From Paenibacillus auburnensis (GTDB taxonomy: Bacteria; Bacillota; Bacilli; Paenibacillales; Paenibacillaceae), in NCBI RefSeq assembly GCF_927798115.1, contig NZ_CAKMMG010000012.1, positions 62,001 to 126,000 on the forward strand: a DNA stretch of 64,000 nucleotides, written 5' to 3'. A program made the translations under genes and the position numbers. The notes beneath the pieces were generated by a model that was not told where the DNA came from, made no database searches, and saw nothing but the letters and a program-made list of their open reading frames with translations. Below, piece after piece: positions 8,710 through 18,340 of the stretch (positions are counted from its first letter, which is position 1; each line of letters begins with the position of its first letter).

Positions 8710-8850
8710 GCCGCCCGGTCAAAGGGAGCGGTCTATTTCGGTAGGTAAACCCTTTTTAAGCCTCCGCCCTTAAAAGCGGCTGTTGCAAACGGAGAGTCGT
8801 GTTAGCGCACGGCTCTCTTTGCATTGTACGCTGTTTCTGAGTCGAGTATA
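8703..8850 (-). ncRNA. Antisense antitoxin RNA of type I locus, copy 1
   Basis: A strong leftward promoter, TTAACA (8868-8873), 17 bases, TATACT (8845-8850), reads toward the toxin. The RNA would contain a 5' hairpin (GAGAGCCGTG...CACGACTCTC, about 8798-8823), a second hairpin (8757-8785) and end at the hairpin 8703-8739 followed by T-runs (TTTCTTTTT), which overlaps the toxin's last codons and 3' end. The same promoter, hairpins and terminator are conserved in copy 2. This arrangement is that of convergent 3'-overlapping systems such as txpA/RatA and bsrG/SR4. No RNA data are available here. Confidence 0.65.
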
Positions 8851-8936
8851 CCACAGTGATTTACAAATGTTAACACCAGTAATACGGTTAACTCTATTTA
8901 CATACCAGTAGGAGCAGGGTTCTAATCCTAAATTAA

Positions 8937-10103
8937 CTACAAAATTTCCGTACTCAGCGTAAAGCCCTCAATTACAACATCCTCGTCAACCTCGATCATA
9001 ATGCAGCGTTTCCCCTGATAATTCACCTGCTTCAAATACCGCAGATCCTGCGGGCTGACGGAAATGGTTGCTACCTTGGTCTCGATCTTAATCGACTTGG
9101 TCGTAAATTTCGGAATCACGCTGCTTGCCTTCATTTCGTAGTTCCGGTCGTCGATGATTGTTTCGAAGGCCAGCTCCACCTTTTCTGCCGTCACATTCTC
9201 TACCCCGCTCACCTTCAGGACGCGTTCCACATCCTTGAAATCCAGCGTAGGCGGTTCTTCCTCTCCTGCGGCATCTTCGATGACCTGCTGGATCTGCTCA
9301 TACACCTGGGCAATGGTCGTCGTATCGAGCTGTTCGCCTGCCAATTCCTTCACGATGTCCTCGAAATAGGCTCTCTCTTCCAGTGCAGTTACAGAGGTCT
9401 CTGCATTCAACACCTGCTCAATGAAATGCGGGTCCGGAAAATTAGATTTTCCCGTGCAATATAGAATGCGGTTCACATCGGAATAGTTGTCCGTCACACT
9501 CGGATAAAAGAATCCCTGCTCCGGTGAGCTGAGCTTAACGATCGGATCGACGATGACATTATACTTGAACTCCCGCTCGACATAATCGAACATGAGGTTT
9601 TTACGCTGCTGTTCCGTAGAATTCACGCTGCATAGGATAAACTGATGCGCAAAGGTCTCGTTCTTCTCACTCTCTTCCGCTTCATCATTTCTGGCCTTCG
9701 TCGGCCGGTGATACTGCCCGCGGACGAAGGTAATCACCGTGTCTTTTTCATATTTGGTATCGGCCAGCATCTTGTCCACCAGCATCAGCATCAGATCCTG
9801 CCATTCCTCCGGATCACCGGTCACCAGGCCTTGGTGAAGCATGACCTTTGTCGGCTCCTCAGCTTCCTCCTGAAACTTCAGCTCGAACAGCTTATGGTCA
9901 AGCTCGCCGGTCAGCAGTTTTTTGAAGTTGCCCATATAGAGCTCCTGCTTCTCTCTGTCCACCATACCAAACGGCAGGCGCTCCCAATGATAAACCTCGC
10001 TGCTGTCCTTCATAATATAGACGTTAAGGATATCGTATAGGCTCAGCAAATCATGATCCAGCTTAAACTGCTTGCGTATGTGCGCTACTTCTTTTTTATT
10101 CAT
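8937..10103 (-). CDS. DUF4317 domain protein
   Basis: 388 residues, full length for the family, beginning MNKKEVAHIRKQFK, which is its signature. A stretch of acidic residues occurs at about 275-290 (EDAAGEEEP). There is no signal peptide or membrane segment, so it is cytosolic. The function is unknown; the family is common in Firmicutes and I know of no biochemical work. The start ATG 10103 has AAGGAG about 13 bases upstream, a longer gap than usual. It stands alone between the type I toxin locus and a small membrane protein gene on the same strand, with a terminator before it. Confidence 0.85.
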   Translation of the reverse strand: MNKKEVAHIRKQFKLDHDLLSLYDILNVYIMKDSSEVYHWERLPFGMVDREKQELYMGNFKKLLTGELDHKLFELKFQEEAEEPTKVMLHQGLVTGDPEEWQDLMLMLVDKMLADTKYEKDTVITFVRGQYHRPTKARNDEAEESEKNETFAHQFILCSVNSTEQQRKNLMFDYVEREFKYNVIVDPIVKLSSPEQGFFYPSVTDNYSDVNRILYCTGKSNFPDPHFIEQVLNAETSVTALEERAYFEDIVKELAGEQLDTTTIAQVYEQIQQVIEDAAGEEEPPTLDFKDVERVLKVSGVENVTAEKVELAFETIIDDRNYEMKASSVIPKFTTKSIKIETKVATISVSPQDLRYLKQVNYQGKRCIMIEVDEDVVIEGFTLSTEIL

Positions 10104-10191
10104 AATGGATTCGGGGCTCCTTCAATAAGTTATGACTCTATCCAGTATAAAGGATAGGGACGAATTTTTCTAAGTATCTTACAGCATAAAA

Positions 10192-10220
10192 AATACCCAT
10201 AGCAGATCGCTACAGGTATT
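10192..10220 (-). terminator. Terminator of the small membrane protein gene
   Basis: Minus strand AATACCTGTAGC-GATCT-GCTATGGGTATT followed by TTTTTATG: a good stem with a T-run, about 25 bases after the stop at 10243. Confidence 0.75.
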
Positions 10221-10242
10221 CACTAGGGAGTTCAGATTGCCC

Positions 10243-10980
10243 TTATAGATTCTCAACATACTGCTTCGCCTCACCCAGAGACATATCCGAATGCTGACGG
10301 ACAAGCTTGATCGCCGGAATAAGCTTACCGTTCTTCTTGAGCTGGCGGACAGAGTCCAGAATATCTTCTGGGGGGATGGCTCGGGTATGGACAGTTTCCA
10401 CTCGGCGTTTCATTTCAGCGGCTGCCTTCTGCTCCTGTTCTTGCGTAAGAGGTTCATCTGCCGCAGTCTGGATTACGGGAATTCTTTGCTGCGGCAGCAT
10501 TCGAATAAAGACACCAAGAAGGGTCCCGGCAATCGAATACAGAACCAGATACTGCACGAACCGGTACAGATACAACCATACTGTGCTTAGTGTAAGAAGC
10601 TCCCCGCCCGGCTTCAGAATGGCGATGTTATCTGTTATGGCATATTCACCGGGGGCATAATTATTCACATCCTGCATGACCTGCAGCTTCCCAATAGGCG
10701 AGACTATCCATTCAAGCGGCTTGTTCGTGATGGGATTGCCTGACGTATCGATCATCATGCTGAACAGCGTAAATACAGCGATGACATAGACTATATTATG
10801 GTTCCATGTAAAGCGTTTGGCCAGCACCACAATACCAAAAATCAACAGCAGCGTAATTCCTTTTATGTACATGTTATGGAGATAGAATTGCAAAACCGCA
10901 GGCAGGACCCACCCGAACAACATCACCATGACGACTGTAAACAGAAAAACAATTACGAGAACCCTGATATTTTTCTTCAT
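10243..10980 (-). CDS. Membrane protein with C-terminal ribosomal-L7/L12-like helix pair
   Basis: 245 residues from ATG 10980, preceded by AAAGGAGG. There are three or four transmembrane helices (about 5-28, 30-52, 55-75 and one near 140-165). A cytosolic tail follows, with charged residues and, at the end, DSVRQLKKNGKLIPAIKLVRQ and SLGEAKQYVENL. That last pattern resembles the C-terminal domain of ribosomal protein bL12, which also appears as a small fusion in uncharacterised Firmicute membrane proteins. The function is unknown. It has its own terminator. The 260 bases upstream (11026-11288) hold no feature I can name. Confidence 0.7.
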   Translation of the reverse strand: MKKNIRVLVIVFLFTVVMVMLFGWVLPAVLQFYLHNMYIKGITLLLIFGIVVLAKRFTWNHNIVYVIAVFTLFSMMIDTSGNPITNKPLEWIVSPIGKLQVMQDVNNYAPGEYAITDNIAILKPGGELLTLSTVWLYLYRFVQYLVLYSIAGTLLGVFIRMLPQQRIPVIQTAADEPLTQEQEQKAAAEMKRRVETVHTRAIPPEDILDSVRQLKKNGKLIPAIKLVRQHSDMSLGEAKQYVENL

Positions 10981-11288
10981 ACGGCAAAAGCCTCCTTTCT
11001 CCCTTTCTAATCTATTCTTACCCAAATGTTCGATCTAGTTAAAAGAATGGTTAGGGGAGCGAAGAAGTTAATGTCTATCAGCCTCATCCGTTAGGAGCCG
11101 GGATACTTCATGAGTCACCGAAAGGAGGAGCAATCTCTTTCAACAATGATTTTCAATATTTTTCCCTTATATAGATTATTATTTTTCCGAATCAAAAATA
11201 TCCCCTTCAAGTTTACTCGTTCCCTAATGATAACATTGGGCTTTTTACGAGAGTCTACTTAAAGAGGATACTAATATTTCCGCCTTGC

Positions 11289-13352
11289 TTATTCGACCTG
11301 GAACTGGTTCAATTCATCCTGAAGCTTTTTAGACAACAGACTGAGTTCCTGGGATAGTGCAGCGACCTGCTCAATACTGTTCAATTGATCCTGCGTGCTT
11401 GCGCTAACCTCTTCCGTCGAAGCAGAATTCTCTTCTGTAGTCGAAGAAATCACTTCCAGTGCCTGTAGAATTTCGTCCTTATGTTTATGGACTTTAGAAG
11501 TGGTATCGCTGATTTGTAACATACCCAATTTTAAAGCATCCAAATCCTTGTTAATGCTAAGGAATACCTGCTTCGTGGCTTCCACGGATTTCGCGGTTTC
11601 TTCTGCAATTCCAAGGCCCTGTGCTGTGTGTTCAACGGATATCGCGGTTTTCTCCTCGATTTCACGGACCTTTCTGCTAATCTCCTGTGTAGCCAGAGCA
11701 GTCTGTTCCGCGAGCTTACGAACCTCTCCGGCAACAACTGCAAACCCACGGCCCTGTTCTCCCGCACGTGCTGCTTCGATGGATGCATTAAGCGCTAACA
11801 GATTGGTTTGTGTGGCAATTTGATGTACCGTACCTACGATGCCCGAAATCTCATTACGGCTTAGATCAATATCATGAATAGCAGACGATATCGCCTGAGT
11901 GGAGTTGTGATTTTCTTCCGCCCATCTGGATAACTGATCCAACACATCCAATCCTAGTCCGCTTTGGTCTACAGAAGCTTCTACCATTATTTCTATGGCT
12001 TTGGTATCATTTGTGATTTCATCAATTTGACCCGATAATGATCCGGTTTTGTGGAGAATAGTATCCGTTTCGATCGACTGGTAATTGGTCGCATTGGCGA
12101 TCTCAGTAATTGCCGTCGCTGTATCGTTCATGGTTATAGCTGTTCGAGAAGAAATGGATTGCAGATCCTTGGAGGACTGATTCAGTATTTCTGCGGAGGC
12201 GCCAACCATCTGAATCATATCTTGAATTTTCCGGACCATATTGAAGATTCCGATGGAAATTTGTCCGATTTCATTATTAGAACCCGTATCAAACTGAACA
12301 GTCAAATCCCCGTTTTCCACCCGCTTGATTTTGGTGAGCAGTATAGGGATCGGTCTGAGCAGGTAGCGGAGTGTGATATAAGAAAATAGAACGAGCAGGA
12401 TCGCAGCTGCAGTAAATCCGCCAATTGTAAGCCATGTGAAGTTCTCTAATTCTGAGAGCACTTCATGCTCTGAAATGGTCAAACCTACAGACCATCCGGT
12501 ATCTTTACTGGTGGCGTACCCGATGTAACGACTCTCTCCATTGTCTTCAATCAGCTCTACTCCGGATTCGCCGGCTAACATTTTCTTTCCGATACTCCCC
12601 AGATCACCTGGACTCTCGTTAATCTTTTCCTTTAATATCTTGGACGGGTCAGGGTGATACATAATATCCCCTGTTTTTGTGACAAGAATAGAATAACCCG
12701 TGCTGCCAAGTGAATAGCTCTTCATGATGGTCGGGATATCCTTAAACGCTATATCTACCACCACCAAACCGATTATTGCATTGTTGTCATCCTTAACCGG
12801 ATAAAAAATCCCCATCAGCAAATCGCCCGTAATGATATCATTATAAGGATCGGAGTAGTACAGGCCGTCTGCTGAGACTGCCGGTTTATAATAGGGCCGT
12901 TCCTGAATATTAAAGGTTGCTTCGGATACACTACCGTCGTTCAGAATGTAATAGCCTTTGCCAGTAGTACCTGCTACCCAAGCATCTGCAAAAGCGGGCT
13001 CTTCCTTTACAATCGCTGCCAAGGTCTTCGTTACTTCAGCGGCATGGGGAGAAGTTTTGGCCATTTCAGGAGATTCAGTGGTTTCGAGATATTGTTTAAA
13101 TATATTATTCGTTGACATCTGCCTGACAAGTGAACCCTTTTCCTTGAATAGAGCATCGAATTGACTGACGAGAGCCTGTGTTTTGGTCTGAAGCATGGTC
13201 TCTTGATGCTCCACAAGTATGCTTCTAGTGCTAGAGAACATAAATGTCCCCAACGTGGAGAAGATGACAACGATTATAATTAAAAGGACAATCGATAAAG
13301 TATTCGAAATACTCGATAAATTAAATCGCCTTTTTTGTACTTGTTGTAACAT
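11289..13352 (-). CDS. Methyl-accepting chemotaxis protein (dCache-HAMP-MCP signal)
   Basis: 687 residues from ATG 13352 after GGGGGAG. The order is: transmembrane helix about 18-45, extracytoplasmic dCache about 50-300 (RPYYKPAV, GLYYSDPYND, LMGIFYPVKDDNN), second helix about 302-325, HAMP about 326-380, and a cytoplasmic signalling domain whose hairpin tip reads IATQTNLLALNASIEAARAG, GRGFAVVAGEVRKLAEQT. It would report a small ligand, perhaps an amino or organic acid, to the CheA/CheW arrays. No other chemotaxis gene is nearby. The ligand cannot be read from the sequence. Confidence 0.95.
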   Translation of the reverse strand: MLQQVQKRRFNLSSISNTLSIVLLIIIVVIFSTLGTFMFSSTRSILVEHQETMLQTKTQALVSQFDALFKEKGSLVRQMSTNNIFKQYLETTESPEMAKTSPHAAEVTKTLAAIVKEEPAFADAWVAGTTGKGYYILNDGSVSEATFNIQERPYYKPAVSADGLYYSDPYNDIITGDLLMGIFYPVKDDNNAIIGLVVVDIAFKDIPTIMKSYSLGSTGYSILVTKTGDIMYHPDPSKILKEKINESPGDLGSIGKKMLAGESGVELIEDNGESRYIGYATSKDTGWSVGLTISEHEVLSELENFTWLTIGGFTAAAILLVLFSYITLRYLLRPIPILLTKIKRVENGDLTVQFDTGSNNEIGQISIGIFNMVRKIQDMIQMVGASAEILNQSSKDLQSISSRTAITMNDTATAITEIANATNYQSIETDTILHKTGSLSGQIDEITNDTKAIEIMVEASVDQSGLGLDVLDQLSRWAEENHNSTQAISSAIHDIDLSRNEISGIVGTVHQIATQTNLLALNASIEAARAGEQGRGFAVVAGEVRKLAEQTALATQEISRKVREIEEKTAISVEHTAQGLGIAEETAKSVEATKQVFLSINKDLDALKLGMLQISDTTSKVHKHKDEILQALEVISSTTEENSASTEEVSASTQDQLNSIEQVAALSQELSLLSKKLQDELNQFQVE

Positions 13353-13484
13353 AAGAACTCCCCCGATCATATTTGAGTAAAGTAAATAGCTCATAAGAAT
13401 ATGTCGGAAAATAGCAGAAATTTTAATAGAGTAATTTTTAAATAATAACCATAAAGTGAAGTTTTAGATATTAAAGTATAAAAA

Positions 13485-16400
13485 TTAAATAAGAGTGTTT
13501 CTCCTAACCGTCAAAATCCCCTCTACCTCTGACGCAGGCATAGGTTTATAGAAGTAATACCCTTGGATCTCATCGCATTTATATGTGTTAAAGAACTCAA
13601 CCTGCGAGGCGGTTTCAACCCCTTCGGCAATGACTTGAAGCTCCAGGTTTTTGGCCAGCTGAATGATCGTCTTTGCTATGGCTTCATCCTTGTTCCCTGT
13701 GGAAATGCCGCGTACAAACTGCATGTCAATTTTGATCCGGTCTACAGGCAATGTCTTTAATCGGCTTAAGGAAGAGTATCCGGACCCGAAGTCATCAATG
13801 GAAATGTTCACTCCCAGCGCCTTCAGCTCATGAAGCACCTGGACAATATAGTCCTCCCCGTCAGCTGCCGCACTTTCCGTGATTTCCAATTCAAGATATT
13901 TCGCTTCCAATCCAGTTTTACTTAGTATGCCGCCAACAAGGCTGAGCAGGTTCCGCTCCTGGAACTGTACAACCGACAGGTTCACTGCCATGCGTATAGG
14001 CGGCAGTCCCATCACCTGCCACTCCTTAATCTGCCGGCATGCTGTCTCGAGAACCCACTGGCCAATCGGGATAATCAGCCCGGTCTGCTCTGCCAGGGGA
14101 ATAAAGGTAGCCGGTGATATCATTCCTAACTCCGGGTTATTCCAACGGATCAAGGCTTCAAGCCCCACGATTTCCCGGGTTGAAACACTCACTTGCGGCT
14201 GGTAGTACAGCACAAATTCATTTCTTTCCAGGGCCCTGTACAGGCAGTTTGTCAGTTGCGTTTTTTGGAGCACATCTTCTTTCATCGCTGGTGAGCATAA
14301 GGTGTACTGGTTCTTTCCCTTTTCCTTCGAAGCGTACATCGCCAGATCGGCATTCTTAATCAATTCTTCTGTACTTTCGCCGTCTGTTGGATAGACTGCG
14401 ATCCCTGCACTGGCAGTAATGAAAAATTCCTGGCCTTTGACCATCACGGGTTGAATGATCGACCTCATCAGTTTCCCGGCAATCTTCTTAATGTCCTCCA
14501 CCCGGTCTATTCCAGTGAGCTTAATCAAAAATTCATCTCCGCCAAAACGAGAAACCATATCCTGTTCCCGCAAGCACCCGGAGAGCCTGGCTGCCACTTG
14601 TTGCAGCATCTCGTCTCCACCCAGGTGGCCTATGGTGTCATTAACGGATTTGAAAGCATCCAGATCTATGAATAGCACACCAATGAGACTACCGGTTCCT
14701 CTGGCTAGATGGATCGACTGTTCCAGCTGATTTTTAAACAAGGCATGGTTAGGAAACCCTGTCAAAGCGTCATAATACGCCATGTAGCTGATTTCTTTTT
14801 CAGCCTCCACTTTTACAAGCGCATCTGTCAATAAGTTGGCCAGGATTCTCAGCAGCTCCTGATGATTTCCCCCTAAGGATTTCACTGCCTTGAAGGATGC
14901 GAAGAACAAAATCCCCATAATATTGCCCTTATTTCTTACCGTAATGGAGATCAGCGACTTCATCTGATGAGACTTGAACGTCTCAATTTCTGCTTCAGCT
15001 TCTGGCGGCAGCATCTCCACGTCTATTACATTTACCAGGTCGCTGCTTAACATCTCGTTCACCCACCATGGGAATGTATCGCGGGTCAGCTTAGGAATGA
15101 TGTCCATCGCGGATTCAACGCCTTCATTGCACCATTCAAAGGTTTGTTGTTGTTCAGTTAAATGAACGAAAAAAGTCCGGTCTACCTGAAAGTGTCTTCC
15201 ACTCAGCTCTAACAGTTCATAGATTTTTTCATCCAGGTTGGATTCGGTTACCTTAACAAAATCACCGGAAATTTGAGAAACCATCTTCTGAAACCTGATT
15301 TGCGCTTCATTTTCCTCCAGACGCTGGAGGTATACCCGGTTGACAAAATAGGCCAGCCAGAGGGTGATGCCTAAGATACCAATCCGAGCAAGATGATCCG
15401 ACCCATCCACCTGGACCATTGTTTTCGGTATTTTCACCCAAATATAAATTTGCGTAGTCAGAATTGAAATGCCTATCCACAAGATCATCAGCCGCTTATT
15501 GAAAAGAACGGAGAGCATCACAATAATAAAAGGCGCCGCCCATACGGTAATGCTTGCAGAATCAATAAAGTTAACCGCGATCAGAAGGATGGACGCTAAC
15601 ATAATAAGAATGAAGATGTATTCTTTATAGTCTGCTTTAATGGGTAGAAACTTAATAATTGTCAATAACGCCCCTATAGCAAAAAAGAAAAAACTGAATA
15701 ATAAAACAGCGTGGAAATAGGGAACTTTCTGATTGAAAAAATACTGTGCCGCGAAATTCAGCATTCCACCAATGATGTACACAAAGGACATGATTTTTAT
15801 AAATCTGTCCATGTTGACTTCACTCAATATTTTCCCCGGCTCCGCCCGGCCGCTTTTTTCCATTCCCATTAGTCCATAACGTTTAATTGCATAGAAAATA
15901 GCAGTAGTAGGCAGAAGCAGAATAACAGGTGCCATTTGGATGAATTTAAATGATGTATAGGCATTAACAATCACATCTGTCAGAGTTGCTAATATCGAGG
16001 CTATGGTACATGAAGACATGAACAGATACGCCAGCTTTTTCTTTACCGGGTCTTCCGTCTTTCTTCCCCAATTCCAGAGCAGCAATAGTACTGCCAGGAT
16101 AAAACTTATGTAATACAAGTTGAAATATATATCTCCCCAGCCGTTCGTTGAAACATTAGCCCAACCCATTGGCGTATTCATTAGCTTGTACTGCCCGCTG
16201 GCTGTATCACTATAACCAAAGACAATAACATTCACCACCGCTGGAAGGTACAACAGCACATAAATCCATTTGCTTTTCAGTATTTTATTTCTCTCCGTCA
16301 GAATGAGACAGCAATGCAGCAACAGGCTGTAAACGGTTCCCCAACCGAGCGAAGTCAACCGGCGCCAAAAAATTGCGGTCTCATAGTCCGGCGCTGAATT

Positions 16401-16565
16401 AGCAATAGAGAAACAAAATGCCCAAACGGAAAGGGTTAGAAATATTAGTGAAAAGACCCTATTTAACCTGTTTTTAGTGTTGAGGGACAAAGTGTATATC
16501 CCCAAAATGAAATAAATAGCAAAAGCAATAAAAAAAACCAAAGAAAAAATAGATGCTAATGACAT
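13485..16565 (-). CDS. Membrane-bound GGDEF-EAL protein (cyclic-di-GMP synthesis and/or breakdown)
   Basis: 1026 residues from ATG 16565 (MSLASIF), GGAGGGG upstream. An N-terminal 7-helix module (histidine-kinase 7TM type, about 1-220) is followed by further membrane helices to about 400, a GAF-like domain (about 430-590), a GGDEF domain and an EAL domain. The catalytic motifs look intact: GGDEF at 675-679 and EAL at 803-805, with DFGSGYSSL later. An RxxD product-inhibition site (REQD) stands five residues before GGDEF. The protein could therefore make and degrade c-di-GMP. It lies upstream of the chemoreceptor on the same strand, 132 bases away, which hints at a shared motile-sessile role. 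Confidence 0.93.
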   Translation of the reverse strand: MSLASIFSLVFFIAFAIYFILGIYTLSLNTKNRLNRVFSLIFLTLSVWAFCFSIANSAPDYETAIFWRRLTSLGWGTVYSLLLHCCLILTERNKILKSKWIYVLLYLPAVVNVIVFGYSDTASGQYKLMNTPMGWANVSTNGWGDIYFNLYYISFILAVLLLLWNWGRKTEDPVKKKLAYLFMSSCTIASILATLTDVIVNAYTSFKFIQMAPVILLLPTTAIFYAIKRYGLMGMEKSGRAEPGKILSEVNMDRFIKIMSFVYIIGGMLNFAAQYFFNQKVPYFHAVLLFSFFFFAIGALLTIIKFLPIKADYKEYIFILIMLASILLIAVNFIDSASITVWAAPFIIVMLSVLFNKRLMILWIGISILTTQIYIWVKIPKTMVQVDGSDHLARIGILGITLWLAYFVNRVYLQRLEENEAQIRFQKMVSQISGDFVKVTESNLDEKIYELLELSGRHFQVDRTFFVHLTEQQQTFEWCNEGVESAMDIIPKLTRDTFPWWVNEMLSSDLVNVIDVEMLPPEAEAEIETFKSHQMKSLISITVRNKGNIMGILFFASFKAVKSLGGNHQELLRILANLLTDALVKVEAEKEISYMAYYDALTGFPNHALFKNQLEQSIHLARGTGSLIGVLFIDLDAFKSVNDTIGHLGGDEMLQQVAARLSGCLREQDMVSRFGGDEFLIKLTGIDRVEDIKKIAGKLMRSIIQPVMVKGQEFFITASAGIAVYPTDGESTEELIKNADLAMYASKEKGKNQYTLCSPAMKEDVLQKTQLTNCLYRALERNEFVLYYQPQVSVSTREIVGLEALIRWNNPELGMISPATFIPLAEQTGLIIPIGQWVLETACRQIKEWQVMGLPPIRMAVNLSVVQFQERNLLSLVGGILSKTGLEAKYLELEITESAAADGEDYIVQVLHELKALGVNISIDDFGSGYSSLSRLKTLPVDRIKIDMQFVRGISTGNKDEAIAKTIIQLAKNLELQVIAEGVETASQVEFFNTYKCDEIQGYYFYKPMPASEVEGILTVRRNTLI

Positions 16566-16741
16566 TATTGGCCCCTCCATTTGTCCCCTGCAGATCATGC
16601 TTGCCAGAGAGAAACCTTATATATTATGACTACACCTATATTTCGGTAAAATTCGGGTTCCTATTAATATCAAATGAGTATCAGACTGCTGAATACTAGT
16701 GAGTAGTTTACAGTTATTTCCACTCTCACACAACCGGTAAG

Positions 16742-16812
16742 TTTCATGATAAACTAGGCTAAATATAATCGCCTCAACATAGTAAAGCAGCTATGCATCA
16801 ACATAGTAAAGC
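16742..16812 (+). promoter_or_regulatory. sstT promoter and twin 15-bp direct repeats in its leader
   Basis: TTTCAT (16742-16747), 16 bases, TATAAT (16764-16769) forms a plausible promoter. Directly after it TCAACATAGTAAAGC occurs twice, at 16774-16788 and 16798-16812, with a 24-base period. Such a pair between promoter and start suggests a regulator-binding site acting as roadblock, or a leader element; nothing else accounts for it. Confidence 0.5.
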
Positions 16813-16856
16813 GACTGGGCTTAGTTATATTTCCATATTGATACCGGAGGGAATAC

Positions 16857-18101
16857 ATGAACGCATTATTGCTCAAGTGGAACCAAGTAAGCCTAGTACA
16901 ACGAATTTTTATAGGGATCATAGCTGGTATTGTCCTGGCTTTAGCGTTACCTAATGCAACAGGGATCAGCATTTTCGGTACCTTGTTTGTATCCGCCTTA
17001 AAGGCCGTTGCACCCGTATTGGTCCTGCTCTTAGTAATGACAGCTATCTCCCAGCACAAAAAAGGCCGCCAGACGAATATGAAGTCTATTCTTGCTCTGT
17101 ATGGTGTTAGTACATTTTTAGCGGGGCTGCTTGCGGTTATTGCCAGTTTTGTATTTCCAGTGACCTTGTCGCTGGTAACGGGAGCGAGTGACCTGACTCC
17201 ACCTGATGGAATTGTAGAAGTACTTAAGACGCTGCTGTTTAATGTTGTTGACAACCCGGTGAGCGCCCTTATGAACGCTAATTATATCGGGATTCTGACT
17301 TGGGCTATCCTTCTTGGATTTGCTTTGAAAAATGCCCACGATAGTACAAAAAACTTGTTTTCTAATTTCTCGGATGCCGTCTCACAAATCGTCAAATGGG
17401 TGATCAGCCTGGCACCACTGGGCATCATGGGCCTTGTGTTTGATTCCATTACAGCCAACGGGCTGTCATCCTTGCAAGATTACGGCAAACTGCTGCTTGT
17501 TCTTATTGGATGTATGCTATTTATGGCGCTTGTGGTTAATCCATTGATCGTCTATCTGAATATTCGCAGAAATCCTTATCCGCTTGTTCTTCATTGCCTG
17601 AAGGAAAGCGGGATTACCGCATTCTTCACCCGCAGCTCAGCTGCTAACATTCCAGTCAACATGAGCTTATGTGAAGAAATGAAGCTGGATAAAGATACGT
17701 ATTCGGTGTCCATTCCATTGGGGGCTACGATTAATATGGCAGGTGCAGCGATTACGATTTCCGTCTTGACTCTCGCTGCTGTCCATACCGTTGGCATTGA
17801 TGTGGATTTTGGTACGGCGCTGATCCTAAGCATCTTATCGGCTGTTGCTGCTGCAGGTGCCTCCGGTGTTGCCGGCGGGTCACTCTTATTAATTCCTCTG
17901 GCATGCAGCATCTTCGGCATTCCGAATGATGTAGCGATTCAAGTCGTTGGAGTAGGTTTTATCATTGGTGTGCTGCAGGATTCTTGTGAAACGGCCCTTA
18001 ATTCATCTTCTGACTTACTTTTCACAGCAACAGCCGAATATGCAAAAAAACGTAAAGAAGGCAAGGAATTCATGATTCTCACGACGAGAAAAAGTGCATA
18101 A
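16857..18101 (+). CDS. sstT: Sodium/serine-threonine symporter SstT
   Basis: 414 residues, full length; ATG 16857 after CGGAGGG. It imports serine and threonine with sodium. It belongs to the dicarboxylate/amino acid:cation symporter family (GltP-type fold) with eight helices and two re-entrant loops: the serine-rich loop FFTRSSAANIPVNM, PLGATINMAGAAIT and DSCETALNSSSDL are clear and agree with the SstT subgroup. It is monocistronic, ending in a large terminator. Nearby genes do not indicate a pathway. Confidence 0.94.
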   Translation: MNALLLKWNQVSLVQRIFIGIIAGIVLALALPNATGISIFGTLFVSALKAVAPVLVLLLVMTAISQHKKGRQTNMKSILALYGVSTFLAGLLAVIASFVFPVTLSLVTGASDLTPPDGIVEVLKTLLFNVVDNPVSALMNANYIGILTWAILLGFALKNAHDSTKNLFSNFSDAVSQIVKWVISLAPLGIMGLVFDSITANGLSSLQDYGKLLLVLIGCMLFMALVVNPLIVYLNIRRNPYPLVLHCLKESGITAFFTRSSAANIPVNMSLCEEMKLDKDTYSVSIPLGATINMAGAAITISVLTLAAVHTVGIDVDFGTALILSILSAVAAAGASGVAGGSLLLIPLACSIFGIPNDVAIQVVGVGFIIGVLQDSCETALNSSSDLLFTATAEYAKKRKEGKEFMILTTRKSA

Positions 18102-18122
18102 GAACTAAGCTGCTTATGGTAA

Positions 18123-18202
18123 GTCCCCCTCCGGGTGGACAGTGAATGAAGAGCACATGTAATCATGTTGTTCCAGCACTGTCTTCCGGAGGGGATTTTT
18201 TT
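18123..18202 (+). terminator. Terminator of sstT, with extended stem
   Basis: GTCCCCCTCCGG and CCGGAGGGGA, with inner arms GGACAGTG and CACTGTCT, enclose about 30 bases and are followed by seven T residues. The stem is unusually long for a plain terminator. Confidence 0.75.
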
Positions 18203-18222
18203 CTTCACGGGATCCACAAAAA

Positions 18223-18261
18223 CGCCCGAAAGACCCTGTTCTTTCAGGGATCTCTCAGGCG
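18223..18261 (-). terminator. Terminator of the carbohydrate-binding lipoprotein gene
   Basis: Minus strand CGCCTGAGAGATCCCTG-AAAGAA-CAGGGTCTTTCGGGCG followed by TTTTTG: a 16-bp stem with one bulge, about 80 bases after the stop at 18341. Confidence 0.8.
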
Positions 18262-18340
18262 CTTCATGTCATGATGTCTATGCGTTAAGGCAATACTGGC
18301 CGGTTAGGGCCGGAGCTTTTTTTGCTGGGCTCATAAACGA

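Noticed and set aside
11026..11288. GC-rich stretch resembling a riboswitch leader near 11090-11140
   Set aside because: No known riboswitch core could be matched and the flanking genes do not suggest one.
13353..13484. Possible SigD promoter for the chemoreceptor (TAAA and CCGACAT)
   Set aside because: Spacing and the -10 match are poor; not enough to call.
18223..18261. CTGAGA motif resembling a TPP riboswitch
   Set aside because: It is part of a long terminator stem after the lipoprotein gene and other THI-box elements are missing.
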